The translations under genes were made by a program, and so were the position numbers. Shown here one piece after another: positions 26,427 to 35,008 of a stretch of DNA of 64,000 bases. The notes under the pieces were generated by a model. That model was not told the DNA's origin. It saw only the letters and a program-made list of their open reading frames with translations, and did no database searches. How positions within the stretch are numbered: position 1 is the first letter of the stretch; every line of letters starts with the position of its first letter. This DNA comes from Undibacterium sp049340185 (GTDB lineage: Bacteria > Pseudomonadota > Gammaproteobacteria > Burkholderiales > Burkholderiaceae_D): assembly GCF_049340185.1 (NCBI RefSeq), contig NZ_JBMPPC010000011.1, positions 24,950-88,949 of the forward strand, in the 5' to 3' direction.

Positions 26427-26780
26427 ATGGCAAGTCAGGCGAGCAGTGTTCAATTTATTGTCGATCAGTTGAGTGGCTGTGGCACCGTCACGGCAAAACG
26501 TATGTTTGGCGAATATGGCCTGTATTTATCGGAAAAAATGTTTGCCGTCATTTGCGATGATCAATTATTTATCAAACCGACGGGTGCCGGACGTGCTTTT
26601 CTCGGCACGGTAACCGAAGCACCACCCTACCCCTCGGCCAAGCCCTGGTTTTTGCTGGACGCTGATATGTGGGAAGACCGCGAGCGTCTATGCCAGCTTG
26701 CGCTCTGTACCGTCGCAGCGTTACCTGCTCCGGTGAAAAAAGTAAAAAAGCAGAAACCGTCTGCAGCGAAGACTTCATAA
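26427..26780 (+). CDS. TfoX/Sxy N-terminal domain protein
   Basis: The 117-aa product matches the TfoX N-terminal domain: TAKRMFGEYGLYLSEKMFAV followed by DDQLFIKP and PYPSAKPWFLLD. Full-length TfoX/Sxy activates competence genes with CRP. This protein has only the N-terminal domain plus a Lys-rich tail (KKVKKQKPS), so the competence role is not implied; such short versions are common and of unknown function. The start has AGGA upstream (CAGGAATCACC before the ATG). Confidence 0.88.
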   Translation: MASQASSVQFIVDQLSGCGTVTAKRMFGEYGLYLSEKMFAVICDDQLFIKPTGAGRAFLGTVTEAPPYPSAKPWFLLDADMWEDRERLCQLALCTVAALPAPVKKVKKQKPSAAKTS

Positions 26781-27140
26781 AATCAGGCAACGCCTGAGCT
26801 CGCACGCAAAGCCCAGAGCATCGCCACAAAGCATCTGTCAGGACGCATTACATCGGTGAGGATGTGTTAAGACCATTATTCGGCTCGGCAAGTAGTCGCT
26901 GTTTAGGCTACGCACGAATATATGCGGCCGTAGCGGCGGTATGCAGCTCGGTCAACTCACATATTACTTATCATCAAAGAAATAAATTGATTGAAACACA
27001 ATATTTATTGTGGGATACTATTTGCGTTGATTTTTGTTAATCATTACTCAATAACAATGCATCGCGGTACCATTTTCATCGGTGGCGATGCGACCAATCC
27101 CAACCACCCCAATCCCGCGCAGGGATAAAGCGAGCTCTGA
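26781..27140. other. 360-base intergenic region with a dyad and a hairpin
   Basis: No gene is seen. CACAATATTTATTGTG at 26,997-27,012 is a perfect inverted repeat of the size of a transcription-factor operator. GCATCGC (27,059-27,065) and GCGATGC (27,085-27,091) form a hairpin about 50 bases before the TonB-C gene, in its probable leader. Confidence 0.5.
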
Positions 27141-27812
27141 ATGCCTCAACTAATAAAAAATTTCCTAAGCGCCCTCCTGATCAGCGTGACGACTCTGTCG
27201 TATGCTCAAGACGCGGCGACCATAGCGGCGCCAGCATCAGCTACAGAAACGCCAGATAGCCGCCCTGATTTTGATCTGTTGAGCCGCTGCCGCAAGCCGG
27301 AATATCCTAAGGTTGCGCTACGCAATGCCTTTCAGGGCAATTCCATCATCGGCCTCACTATTGATGAGAGTGGCAAAATTGAGGGAATCAATATTCTGAA
27401 AAGTAGCGGGTGGCGCATACTTGACGATACGATCAGCAGTACGATCATGGGCTGTCAGCTAACGGCAACGGCACCGAATAAAAAAGTGACGAAGGTCGTT
27501 GCGTATAAATGGTTTTACGAGGGCGCGATTGAATATCAGCCTGAACTGATCCCAGAAAGCTGTGCCGAATCTGAGCTGGTACGCTTTGCCAACGATAAAG
27601 AACGTGGCCGGGGCATTGTGGTTGGCGCGTATATCTCGGACATCGGGATGCCAGGGCGTTTTTCGCTGGAATGGGGGAGCGGCAAACCAGAGCTGGACAG
27701 AGCCAGCGTAGAATTGGTCAAAACCTGTAAATTCAAAGCAGCAAGCCGTGACCAGAAAAAACTCAGTGCGCCAGTTTCTTTGCGCTTGTTCCCTAAAACT
27801 CCCGTTCAATAA
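27141..27812 (+). CDS. Exported protein with TonB C-terminal-type domains
   Basis: The 223-aa product has a Sec signal peptide (LSALLISVTTLSYAQD). A TonB_C-like domain follows: CRKPEYPKVALRNAFQGNSI and LTIDESGKIEGINILKSSG give the YP-x-A...G pattern. A second, weaker copy occupies residues ~150-220 (GAYISDIGMPGRFSLEWGSG, ASVELVKTCKF). It lacks the membrane anchor and Pro-rich spacer of a true TonB energy transducer, so it is more likely a soluble periplasmic protein. Four cysteines (two per half) may form disulfides. Function is unknown. Confidence 0.8.
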   Translation: MPQLIKNFLSALLISVTTLSYAQDAATIAAPASATETPDSRPDFDLLSRCRKPEYPKVALRNAFQGNSIIGLTIDESGKIEGINILKSSGWRILDDTISSTIMGCQLTATAPNKKVTKVVAYKWFYEGAIEYQPELIPESCAESELVRFANDKERGRGIVVGAYISDIGMPGRFSLEWGSGKPELDRASVELVKTCKFKAASRDQKKLSAPVSLRLFPKTPVQ

Positions 27813-27953
27813 TTGCTCTGATTACACAGCCTGATTTTGACAGTTGCCTCAGGTGATCAGCACTGGGACGGCAACGGCAAGCGTTGAACAAACTGAGTAC
27901 AATAATGCCTTATTCTGTACTCAGTATGTACCTAACCCGTACAAATTTAGCCA

Positions 27954-28388
27954 ATGAAAATACATGGTGAATGGGAGATTTCCCTCGTTCGTAACGTGTT
28001 GGTCCGCACCACCGCTGGCAGCTTCAATGAGCAAGGCACTCTGGCCTGCTTTCGTGACACACAAGAAAAAGCGCCGGTAGGCACGCCGTGGGCCGGGCTC
28101 ACCAATGCAGCGCATTGGGAAATGTCCAGCGCCTCATCCCTGCAGGCTTTTCCGCAAATGCGTGAATGGGCTTTCCAGCACGGTTGCGTCTGCCTGGCCG
28201 TCATCGTGCCTGATCAGATGCGCCTGGCAATCCATCAGCGACAGACCGGTAACTTACCGGAACATCTGGTGCATTACTTTTCCGATATGCAAGAAGCCTG
28301 CGCATGGCTGACGTCGAAAGGCTTTCCTTTTGCACCGGCAGACTATCCGCATGCGGCATTTATTGAGCGGACCAAGCCAGCTCATTAA
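27954..28388 (+). CDS. Conserved-looking hypothetical protein
   Basis: The 144-aa soluble product begins at an ATG at 27,954. It has mixed alpha/beta composition, with WEMSSASSLQAFPQMREWAF and CLAVIVPDQMRLAIHQRQTG as distinctive stretches, and no signal peptide. A distant resemblance to STAS/SpoIIAA-like folds is possible from the strand-helix rhythm, but I would not assign it. Codon use is like its neighbours, which supports it as a real gene. Confidence 0.65.
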   Translation: MKIHGEWEISLVRNVLVRTTAGSFNEQGTLACFRDTQEKAPVGTPWAGLTNAAHWEMSSASSLQAFPQMREWAFQHGCVCLAVIVPDQMRLAIHQRQTGNLPEHLVHYFSDMQEACAWLTSKGFPFAPADYPHAAFIERTKPAH

Positions 28389-28600
28389 TCAATATTCGCA
28401 CATGCAGGCGAATACCTGATAGCCATGCTTAGACTGCGATAGGATCGATAAGCAGAAAAGATGGTTTAGTGACCTCCCTCATCAGCAGGACGCGTACCGA
28501 CGTGCCCCACACATCGACATCAGGCAAGCATAATCTGGATGGGACTTGTATTCGATTATGGACGCCCCATCTCAGTTACTCATCCGACAAAGGACAAGCT

Positions 28601-28777
28601 ATGTTTTGGTTACATCATCCACAACCGGTACGGCCGCGTAAAGCAGTTGCTGAGCAGATGGTCAAATCACAGGTCCTTGTACCGATGGACAAGAACGTCA
28701 TTGTCATAGAAAAAATCCCCGCAGCTAGCGAGGATCCTGACTGCCATTCATGTAAAGGTAAGACCGGAAATAACTGA
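28601..28777 (+). CDS. 58-residue small protein with a CxxC motif
   Basis: The frame is open further upstream, but the ATG at 28,601 has an excellent ribosome-binding site (AAAGGA six bases before it), giving a 58-aa product. It starts MFWLHHPQPVRPRKAV, continues with a short strand-rich section (KNVIVIEKIP) and ends DCHSCKGKTGNN, where C-x-x-C could bind metal or be redox active. I do not recognise it. Confidence 0.6.
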   Translation: MFWLHHPQPVRPRKAVAEQMVKSQVLVPMDKNVIVIEKIPAASEDPDCHSCKGKTGNN

Positions 28778-28838
28778 TCTCAATGCAGCGATCACTCTTG
28801 AATTACCGGCGCACTTCCAAACTCCAACTGACTGATGA

Positions 28839-29312
28839 TTACTCGGCAAATTGCGCTGTCATATTTTGCAGATAGACGACGCAGGCGGGATCACCTTCGG
28901 CTGGTGCCCATTGCGCCTTCTCTTCTTCAGCTAAAGCGGCATAGGGTCCGGCTTTACTCTCAAAAAATATCGAACCACTTTCGAGGGCTACCATGCTGTG
29001 AAACACACCGGCTGGGATGGTGATGCCAAAACTGCCCCGGGTTTGCGAGAGTACGACGGTCTCGCTTATCACACCATGCTCATCAAATAACAGCACGCCG
29101 AAGCTACCGCGAATCACCATCATGGTCTCATCTTTTTCTGTATGCAAATGACGATGTGGGGCGACGTAGGTACCGGGTTCTAAGGCGTTTAACAACCGGT
29201 GACAAGCACTGTCATTACTGGTGTGAAAATTCAAATTTTTACGCAAGCGCGGACTCTCTTTGGCAGCATGCGTCAACTCGGCCAAGGTGTGCTGGGTGAT
29301 TAAACGGGTCAT
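28839..29312 (-). CDS. WbuC-type cupin-fold metalloprotein
   Basis: The 157-aa product matches the WbuC family of cupins associated in some bacteria with surface-polysaccharide clusters. Conserved features include RKNLNFHTSNDSACHRLLNAL, TYVAPHRHLHTEKDETMMVI (His and Glu ligands of the cupin metal site) and GVFHSMVALESGSIFFESKAGPY. No polysaccharide genes are nearby, so the role here is open. It is monocistronic or paired with the GNAT gene upstream on the same strand, 132 bases away. Confidence 0.88.
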   Translation of the reverse strand: MTRLITQHTLAELTHAAKESPRLRKNLNFHTSNDSACHRLLNALEPGTYVAPHRHLHTEKDETMMVIRGSFGVLLFDEHGVISETVVLSQTRGSFGITIPAGVFHSMVALESGSIFFESKAGPYAALAEEEKAQWAPAEGDPACVVYLQNMTAQFAE

Positions 29313-29444
29313 ATTAAAATATCTCTGTATTCGTCAAAATAGATACATCTGTTATTTGTCCGGCGATGGATGCTGATCCGGTACCGAGATCTGATCAAAA
29401 TTAAATCAGTAATCAGATCGGGAGTACGATGACTTTGTGTGTGA

Positions 29445-30011
29445 CTAAGGTTTAGACCGATTCAATTGCTCCCAATCACTACGCAACAAGGCATACATCG
29501 TAATATCAATATGCTTGCCGCGGCTGAAGGCGGCGCCGCGAGCGATACCTTCTTTCAGATAACCACAATTGATGGCGACTTTTTCTGAGGCGATATTATC
29601 GACATGCATATGAATCTCCAGCCGGTTGAGCAGCGTGGTGTTAAACAGGTAGTCAGTCAGTAACTGAACCGCTTCGGTCATGATACCTTTACCTCGCATC
29701 TTGCTGATGAACATGCCATAGCCAATTTCACGGGAATTAAAGTAAGGCACAGTCTTGAAGTGAAAAACGCGGCCAAGTATTGTGTCCTTCTTCGCACCCT
29801 GATTCACCTCATGCCCGTCAATAATGAGGAAGCTCTCACTGACGTCTTTGGACTGGGATTCGGCCTCAAACTTTTTTTCCAATGCGCCAGGCAACATCAC
29901 CTCAAGCGACAGAAATTCACCTTTGGCTTCGGCCGAATTCATCAGAGTGATCAGTTCGGGAACATCCTCCTTACGAACGTGACGTAAATGAAAGCAACTA
30001 CCTTTGATCAT
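29445..30011 (-). CDS. GNAT-family N-acetyltransferase, RimJ/RimL-like
   Basis: The 188-aa product has the GNAT fold of the RimJ/RimL-type ribosomal-protein acetyltransferases: LRHVRKEDVPELITLMNS at the N-terminus, the acetyl-CoA pyrophosphate loop in ISKMRGKGIMTEAVQLL (R/Q-x-x-G-x-G/A), and NIASEKVAINCGYLKEGI as motif B. The substrate is likely an N-terminal amine or a small molecule, and cannot be assigned. It reads toward the WbuC gene. Confidence 0.88.
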   Translation of the reverse strand: MIKGSCFHLRHVRKEDVPELITLMNSAEAKGEFLSLEVMLPGALEKKFEAESQSKDVSESFLIIDGHEVNQGAKKDTILGRVFHFKTVPYFNSREIGYGMFISKMRGKGIMTEAVQLLTDYLFNTTLLNRLEIHMHVDNIASEKVAINCGYLKEGIARGAAFSRGKHIDITMYALLRSDWEQLNRSKP

Positions 30012-30059
30012 GTGAATGGTCTCCTGTTCATAAGCCGTAAACGATAAGAATACGGGGAA

Positions 30060-30086
30060 ATTGTCAGCGCGTAATGCACTGACAAT
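30060..30086 (-). terminator. 8-bp hairpin between two minus-strand reading frames
   Basis: ATTGTCAG (30,060-30,067) and CTGACAAT (30,079-30,086) form a perfect stem. On the minus strand it is followed only by TTTCCCC, so it is a weak terminator candidate. It lies 25 bases after the stop of the start-less frame at 30,112. Confidence 0.35.
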
Positions 30087-30111
30087 AGTGTATCAGTCCA
30101 TGCCGCCATTT

Positions 30112-30345
30112 CTAACGACGAGCACCACTTTTACCTGTTGACTTACAGGCAGCTGCTACTTTTACTTTCGGCGTTGTCTCCTTGGTTCCTTTGGTTCCTT
30201 TGGTTCCTTTGACGCCATTTTTGCCAAGACGGGGTAAAGGTGGTGCGTCTGCGCAATCAAGCGGTGAAATTCGGGGTCTGATACTTAGCGTCTTGTTACA
30301 TATACAGCCAAACGGTATTGACCTCTTTACTCCCAGAGAGTATTT
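30112..30345 (-). pseudogene. Possible start-less gene remnant with 9-bp tandem repeat
   Basis: The minus strand is open for 77 codons ending at the stop 30,112-30,114, with no ATG, GTG or TTG. The translation ends in a Lys/Gly/Thr-rich tail, with a GTK triplet repeated three times followed by ETTPKVKVAAACKS. The GTK repeat comes from three perfect copies of TTGGTTCCT (plus strand, 30,182-30,208). The tail looks like the C-terminus of a basic secreted or nucleic-acid-binding protein, but the frame could equally be chance in a 364-base gap. Confidence 0.25.
30182..30208 (+). repeat. Three tandem 9-base repeats
   Basis: TTGGTTCCT is repeated three times without mismatch or spacer (30,182-30,190, 30,191-30,199, 30,200-30,208). 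Because the unit is a multiple of three, copy-number change would not shift a reading frame. Confidence 0.9.
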
Positions 30346-30375
30346 TCATATACATCATTATTTGGAGAAAAATCC

Positions 30376-31107
30376 ATGTCGGCGTCCTTGAGCAACGACG
30401 AAATTGAGGATCGCTATTTTTTGCTCGGTAAGATGGAGATATTGAATGTATTCAATGATCTCATCCACCGCAGAGAGCCCGTCACTGTTTATTTTAACGG
30501 TGGTCAGGAATTCATCCTTAGCATGTTGCTGGAGGCGCGCGCTGAAGCCTTGATTTTTGATCTGGGTGGTGACGAGAGGGCCAATAAGCTTCTCCCCAAA
30601 AGCGCGACCTGTGCGTTTGTTGCCATGCCTGATGGTATCCGCGTGCAATTCACAGGATTACAGCCTAACCGTTTCATGTGGGGCGAGCATCAGGCGTTCT
30701 GGGTGCCTTTGCCTGAACGTATTATCCGGCTGCAGCGACGCGAGACCTACCGGAATTTATTACCGGTGGCTAATCCGCTCAAAGTAGCTTTATTCATGGA
30801 AGACGGGACAAAAATCCATGATCTGGTCATGCATGACCTGAGCGTTGGAGGTTTTGGGGCAACCATAACCGGACTGCCATCAGTACGCGCAGACGATAAA
30901 ATCATGCAGCTTGAGATACCTCTGTCAGATAAAACGATCTTGACCTGCGCCGGTCACATCAGGCACGTGACATTGATCAGCAGAGATGGACACGGACGCT
31001 ACCGGATCGGGGTGAAGTTTTTTAAATTACCGCATGCGATGGAAGTGGCTATTCAGCGGTTTATTATTAAAACGGAATATGAGCGGCGTAAATTGCTGAT
31101 GATCTAG
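30376..31107 (+). CDS. ycgR: Flagellar brake protein YcgR (c-di-GMP-binding PilZ protein)
   Basis: The 243-aa product has a YcgR-type N-terminal domain (~20-115) and a C-terminal PilZ domain. The c-di-GMP-binding motifs are RRETYR (RxxxR form) at ~119-124 and DLSVGGFG (D/NxSxxG) at ~153. YcgR binds c-di-GMP and acts on the flagellar motor to slow swimming, and this is the expected role, although no flagellar genes are in the window. GGAG lies before the ATG at 30,376. Some bacteria use the same architecture for type IV pilus or exopolysaccharide control, so a different target is possible; the pilus operon here is 27 kb away. Confidence 0.9.
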   Translation: MSASLSNDEIEDRYFLLGKMEILNVFNDLIHRREPVTVYFNGGQEFILSMLLEARAEALIFDLGGDERANKLLPKSATCAFVAMPDGIRVQFTGLQPNRFMWGEHQAFWVPLPERIIRLQRRETYRNLLPVANPLKVALFMEDGTKIHDLVMHDLSVGGFGATITGLPSVRADDKIMQLEIPLSDKTILTCAGHIRHVTLISRDGHGRYRIGVKFFKLPHAMEVAIQRFIIKTEYERRKLLMI

Positions 31108-31242
31108 ACGAACGGATAAAGTCCCTGAATCTGCCATGTAAGTGGATTCTGTTAGTGCACAGGCTGCAACAGTGACAGAAAATTGTCGACCGCTGGCAAG
31201 TCTTTGAACGATCTGTTTTACTATAAAAAATGAGGAGATTGC

Positions 31243-31614
31243 ATGTACGATGATAATGACTTTTTTGCGACAGCGAAATTCTTAAAGCTCGGCGTGAGAA
31301 TTACCATCAAAAATCCCATGGGACAAAACTCCTCGTTTTCTACGAGCTTCCCTACTCCCAAAGGTACTACGGTCTCTTTTGATGAAAAATCTTTATACGA
31401 TCTGGAACGTAAATTACGCAACTTGCTGGCGAGCGATATTCCAGTCAAAACTAAACTTGCTCCATTTGATTACTTAGGCACGAATTTTCGCGGAATCATT
31501 TTTCATCTGAAAGATATCAACGAGTACGTGCTACAAGAAACCCATGACCTGTTCGGGACAGCATCCAAACGTATCGTCAGAAAATCTGAGCACTTTTTTC
31601 AATTACTTAAATAA
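31243..31614 (+). CDS. Hypothetical protein, acidic N-terminus
   Basis: The 123-aa soluble product starts at an ATG with GAGGAG seven bases upstream. It begins MYDDNDFFATAKFLKLGVRI, has a beta-rich centre (SFSTSFPTPKGTTVSFDEKS) and a basic helical C-terminus. I do not recognise the family and see no motif. It stands 15 bases before the SSB-like gene and may be translated from the same message. Confidence 0.65.
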   Translation: MYDDNDFFATAKFLKLGVRITIKNPMGQNSSFSTSFPTPKGTTVSFDEKSLYDLERKLRNLLASDIPVKTKLAPFDYLGTNFRGIIFHLKDINEYVLQETHDLFGTASKRIVRKSEHFFQLLK

Positions 31615-31629
31615 CACACAAAGGTTCAT

Positions 31630-31968
31630 GTGATAGATGCACTCATCGCTGGCAGGTTGTACGGTCAGGCACAGCAACGGCAAGGCCAGTCAGGCAGCCA
31701 TTATGTCACTTGTAAGCTGCGCGTTGCGCTTGCTGACGGGGATACTATTTTTTGTAACGTGATTGCGTTCGACGACGATTTACAAGACGCCCTGCTCGCA
31801 TTAGGTGATGGTGACGCGATCTCACTCTCAGGCGCTTTGACACCTAAGATATGGGAAGACAAGCAAGGCAATACCCGGCCTGCTGTAGACTTGATTGCGC
31901 ATGCGATGCTGACCGTGTATGACGTACAGAAAAAACGTGAGGCTTTGCAAGTCGATGACCTTAATTAA
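31630..31968 (+). CDS. Short single-stranded-DNA-binding-type OB-fold protein
   Basis: The 112-aa product begins at a GTG with AAAGG nearby. Its pattern IDALIAGRLYGQAQQRQGQSGSHYVTCKLRV then GDTIFCNVIAFDDDLQDALLAL and GDAISLSGALTPKIWEDKQG is that of the OB-fold in SSB/PriB proteins. It lacks the acidic C-terminal tail (DDDIPF) through which housekeeping SSB recruits partners, ending DVQKKREALQVDDLN instead. It is therefore probably an accessory SSB-like protein rather than the main Ssb. Phage or plasmid ancestry is possible. Confidence 0.8.
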   Translation: MIDALIAGRLYGQAQQRQGQSGSHYVTCKLRVALADGDTIFCNVIAFDDDLQDALLALGDGDAISLSGALTPKIWEDKQGNTRPAVDLIAHAMLTVYDVQKKREALQVDDLN

Positions 31969-32029
31969 ATACACTTTAATAAATATACTTTAAACACCCT
32001 TGCATCTAAATTGCACTGGAAGGATCCGT

Positions 32030-32914
32030 ATGAAATGGGAAGGTAATCGCGAAAGCGATAATGTGGAAGACCGCCGCGGTGATGAAAATACAGGAGGTGG
32101 CGGCGGTGGCTTAGGCGGTCGTCATATCGGTATCGGCTCCATCGTCATCGCTTTAGTGGCCTCATACTTTTTTGGTGTGAATCCTCTGACGGTATTGAGT
32201 TTATTAAGTGGCGGTAGTGGTGGGCAGGTGTCAACAAACCAGCCGGCTCACCAGAATCGGCCTGCTGCCAATGACAGAGAAACCAAGTTTGTACGCACGG
32301 TACTGGCTGATACGGAAGATGTCTGGACCGAATTATTTCGTGCCAGAAGCGCGCAATATACAGCGCCGCATCTGGTTATTTTTGACAATCTCACGTCTAC
32401 CGCCTGCGGTAAAGGCGAGTCAGCGACGGGACCTTTTTACTGTCCGTCTGACAGTAAGGTGTATATCGATCTGAGTTTTTATCGATTGATGCGTGACCGG
32501 TTTAACGTCAGCGGGGAGTTCGCTCAAGCTTATGTGATTGCGCATGAGGTCGGCCATCATATACAAAATCTGCTGGGCATCTCTGAAAAAGTACATGATG
32601 CTCGCGCTCGCGCCTCGCTGATACAAGGGAACGCCCTTTCCGTCAGAATGGAGTTGCAGGCGGATTGTTTTGCCGGAGTCTGGGCTTTTCATGCGAATCA
32701 GGCGCGTAGCATTCTGGAAAAAGGAGATGTAGAAACCGCTCTGAATGCAGCGACCGCCATCGGTGACGATGCGCTGCAACGCAAAGCCCAGGGACAGGTT
32801 GTCCCAGACTCCTTCACCCATGGTAGTTCGGAGCAAAGGGTGCGCTGGTTTAGCCGGGGATTAGAAAACGGAAAAATGGAGCAATGCGATACGTTTCAGA
32901 CTAAGCAGTTGTAA
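32030..32914 (+). CDS. ypfJ: YpfJ-type neutral zinc metallopeptidase
   Basis: The 294-aa product matches the YpfJ/zinc-binding neutral metallopeptidase family. The N-terminus has MKWEGNRESDNVEDRRGD, typical of the family, then a Gly-rich stretch and one transmembrane helix (IGSIVIALVASYFFGVNPL). The catalytic helix is YVIAHEVGHHIQNLLG (HExxH), with RMELQADCFAGVWAFHA downstream carrying the third ligand (ELQAD). It is probably a membrane-anchored peptidase of unknown substrate. AAGGA precedes the ATG at 32,030. Confidence 0.93.
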   Translation: MKWEGNRESDNVEDRRGDENTGGGGGGLGGRHIGIGSIVIALVASYFFGVNPLTVLSLLSGGSGGQVSTNQPAHQNRPAANDRETKFVRTVLADTEDVWTELFRARSAQYTAPHLVIFDNLTSTACGKGESATGPFYCPSDSKVYIDLSFYRLMRDRFNVSGEFAQAYVIAHEVGHHIQNLLGISEKVHDARARASLIQGNALSVRMELQADCFAGVWAFHANQARSILEKGDVETALNAATAIGDDALQRKAQGQVVPDSFTHGSSEQRVRWFSRGLENGKMEQCDTFQTKQL

Positions 32915-33242
32915 ATTGACGATCTCAATATTCACTAGATTTTTAAATCGTTTTTAAATATTTTTTAACATTATTTAACCTGAATTTCGCTTCAGAAGTA
33001 GTATTTATACAATGCAAAGCTTGCCTTTTTTACAAAAAAAGATCAAAATTGCATTCACTATTTGCGACAAATCGACACATCATTCATCAAACATATAGTC
33101 TCAAGATAAAGCTTGAACGCGGTTCGAGACAACAAATCTGAACATGATCGTGAAGACATATGGAACTTGGTACCGGCTGACAAAAGATGCAGCTCAGATT
33201 GTGCAAATGCTCCGCATGCTACTTTGAACATAAGGCTGATTG
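32915..33242. other. 328-base AT-rich intergenic region
   Basis: No gene is supported. It contains runs of TTTTTAAAT-like sequence and a CTTTTTTACAAAAAAG dyad around 33,030. Presumably it carries the promoter for the DUF2726 gene, but I cannot point to a convincing -35/-10 pair. Confidence 0.5.
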
Positions 33243-34067
33243 ATGTTTTCTTTCCCTTTCAAGAAAAATAAAAATACGACCGCAGCGTATGAAGAAAAAC
33301 CCTTCTTTGAAAAAGAAGAACAAGTTTTTTTCGGACGCTTGCGTCGTGCTCTGCCGAATTGTTATATTTTTCCGAAAGTGGACCTGATCGACTTGCTTGA
33401 ACCGATGAGTACGGATGCTAAATTACGACGTACAGAACAAGCCGATCTCGAAGATAGAAAAATAGACTATGCGATCTTTGACGCGAGCATGAGCCTACTG
33501 TGTGTTATCGAGCTTAACGAAGAGCTCGGTGATGATGGCAAGTACCTGACCAATGAGGCTTTTTTTAAAGCTGCAGGGATCAAGACTATCCGTTGGGAGA
33601 GACAGTCGCTGCCGATTTTCGATCAGATATTACGCACCTTAGCACCCTTCTCAAGCATCGCCGCTCCCAAGCCGGATATCGCTGCCAGCACGATTATGCG
33701 CAACCAGCAAATAGCGGCAACGACTACACCACCGAACCCAGATACAGTTCAGGCAATCTACTCGTCGCATCCGACACCGAGCAACATCGTTGCCATGTCG
33801 ATTAATGATATTGAGCGGCTAACACCAAATAGATATATTAAAACGGCTTATCCCCATTTATGGCAGCGCATTTGCCTGTTCTGTAATGAGCCTATGCACC
33901 TGAAGCGCTATCTGACCTCTCTGGTGATTCAAGGTCCAGGCGAGGACAGAGTAGGATTTCCGAACGAAGTACTGGTTGAAATCGCCAGTATTCAAGCAGA
34001 AAACGAACGACACCTGGACAAAGCAGCACCAAGGACGACTTGGGATACGGCATTTATTAATCGCTGA
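33243..34067 (+). CDS. DUF2726 domain protein
   Basis: The 274-aa product carries a DUF2726-like N-terminal half: EKEEQVFFGRLRRALPNCYI, VDLIDLL, then KIDYAIFDASMSLLCVIELNEE and AFFKAAGIKTIRWE. The I-D-Y...V-I-E-L strand pair and the helix after it resemble a restriction-endonuclease-like (PD-(D/E)xK) core, with D and E in the expected spacing but no clear Lys. A nuclease-like or nucleic-acid role is an inference from this fold. The C-terminal ~130 residues are not recognised. The ATG at 33,243 follows an AAGG; a TTG one codon earlier is also possible. Confidence 0.75.
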   Translation: MFSFPFKKNKNTTAAYEEKPFFEKEEQVFFGRLRRALPNCYIFPKVDLIDLLEPMSTDAKLRRTEQADLEDRKIDYAIFDASMSLLCVIELNEELGDDGKYLTNEAFFKAAGIKTIRWERQSLPIFDQILRTLAPFSSIAAPKPDIAASTIMRNQQIAATTTPPNPDTVQAIYSSHPTPSNIVAMSINDIERLTPNRYIKTAYPHLWQRICLFCNEPMHLKRYLTSLVIQGPGEDRVGFPNEVLVEIASIQAENERHLDKAAPRTTWDTAFINR

Positions 34068-34219
34068 TCGCGATTGCCCCTGAATTGTCACCACCGTCTA
34101 TCCAGATTCATGACGTTCTGCACCGCGATAAAACCATTTCATCGCAAACACCTAGCAGCTCGCTACCTCTTTCTGCATACTGCGACGGCATTGTTCGATC
34201 TCACCTATAAGGAAACAAC

Positions 34220-35008
34220 ATGACTACTCTGACTCGTTTTGCGCATCGTGTTTGCGTCATTGGCCTGGCATTCGGCGCAATTGGACTGGCAACTTATACT
34301 CCAGCTACGAGTGCCGCAGATTGGAGCTGGAACTGGGCATCAGGTAAGAAGATTGCCGGATCAGGTAAGGTACAAATGGAAAACCGTGCCGTCAGTCAAT
34401 TCACTTCCATCAGCGTGGGTCTGCCCGCCAATGTGGAGTTACAGCAAGGAAGCAGTGAGGGTATTTCTATTGAAACCGACGATAACCTGCTCGCGCTGAT
34501 TGAAACCATCGTGGACAATGGCACGCTTAAAATTCGTCCTGTCGAAAAAAACACGAATTTCGACACCAAGACCATGAAGATCGTGATCCGCCTAAAACAG
34601 ATTGACGAACTGGATGTCGGTGGTTCTGGTACCGTTCATGCGGACAAGCTGCAATCGACTAAACTGCGGGTAACCGTCGCAGGTTCGGGTGCGGTGAATC
34701 TGAGCAGTCTGGCGACCGATAGTCTGGCATTATCGATTGGCGGCAGCGGTAGCTTTAAAGTCGCTGGTGCAGCATCAACCGTGTCTATGAGCATAGGCGG
34801 CTCTGGCTCTATCGACGGTGCAGCGCTCAAAGTCAATGATGCCAAAATCAGTATAGGTGGATCAGGCAAGGTCAGCACTGCGACCAAAGATAATTTAAAA
34901 GTCAGCATCGGCGGATCCGGCACTGTCAGCTATTACGGCGATCCACAAGTGAGCAAAAGTATAGGCGGCTCCGGCAGCGTTGTACGTGTGGGAAATTTCC
35001 CATCCTGA
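34220..35008 (+). CDS. Exported DUF2807 (head GIN) protein
   Basis: The 262-aa product has a signal peptide (to about TSAADWSW) and a DUF2807 putative auto-transporter adhesin domain: a right-handed parallel beta-helix built from repeats containing SIGGSGS, with GGSG or AGSG recurring at least eight times. The N-terminal part FTSISVGLPANVELQQGSSE is typical of the family. Such proteins are found in periplasm or on the surface; molecular function is not established. The repeats at nucleotide level are diverged, so recent expansion is unlikely. A strong bidirectional terminator follows. Confidence 0.88.
   Translation: MTTLTRFAHRVCVIGLAFGAIGLATYTPATSAADWSWNWASGKKIAGSGKVQMENRAVSQFTSISVGLPANVELQQGSSEGISIETDDNLLALIETIVDNGTLKIRPVEKNTNFDTKTMKIVIRLKQIDELDVGGSGTVHADKLQSTKLRVTVAGSGAVNLSSLATDSLALSIGGSGSFKVAGAASTVSMSIGGSGSIDGAALKVNDAKISIGGSGKVSTATKDNLKVSIGGSGTVSYYGDPQVSKSIGGSGSVVRVGNFPS

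Noticed and set aside
34220..35008. Tandem DNA repeat expansion in the GGSG-rich gene
   Set aside because: The protein repeats are regular, but the underlying codons are diverged. This fits an old beta-helix rather than a microsatellite.
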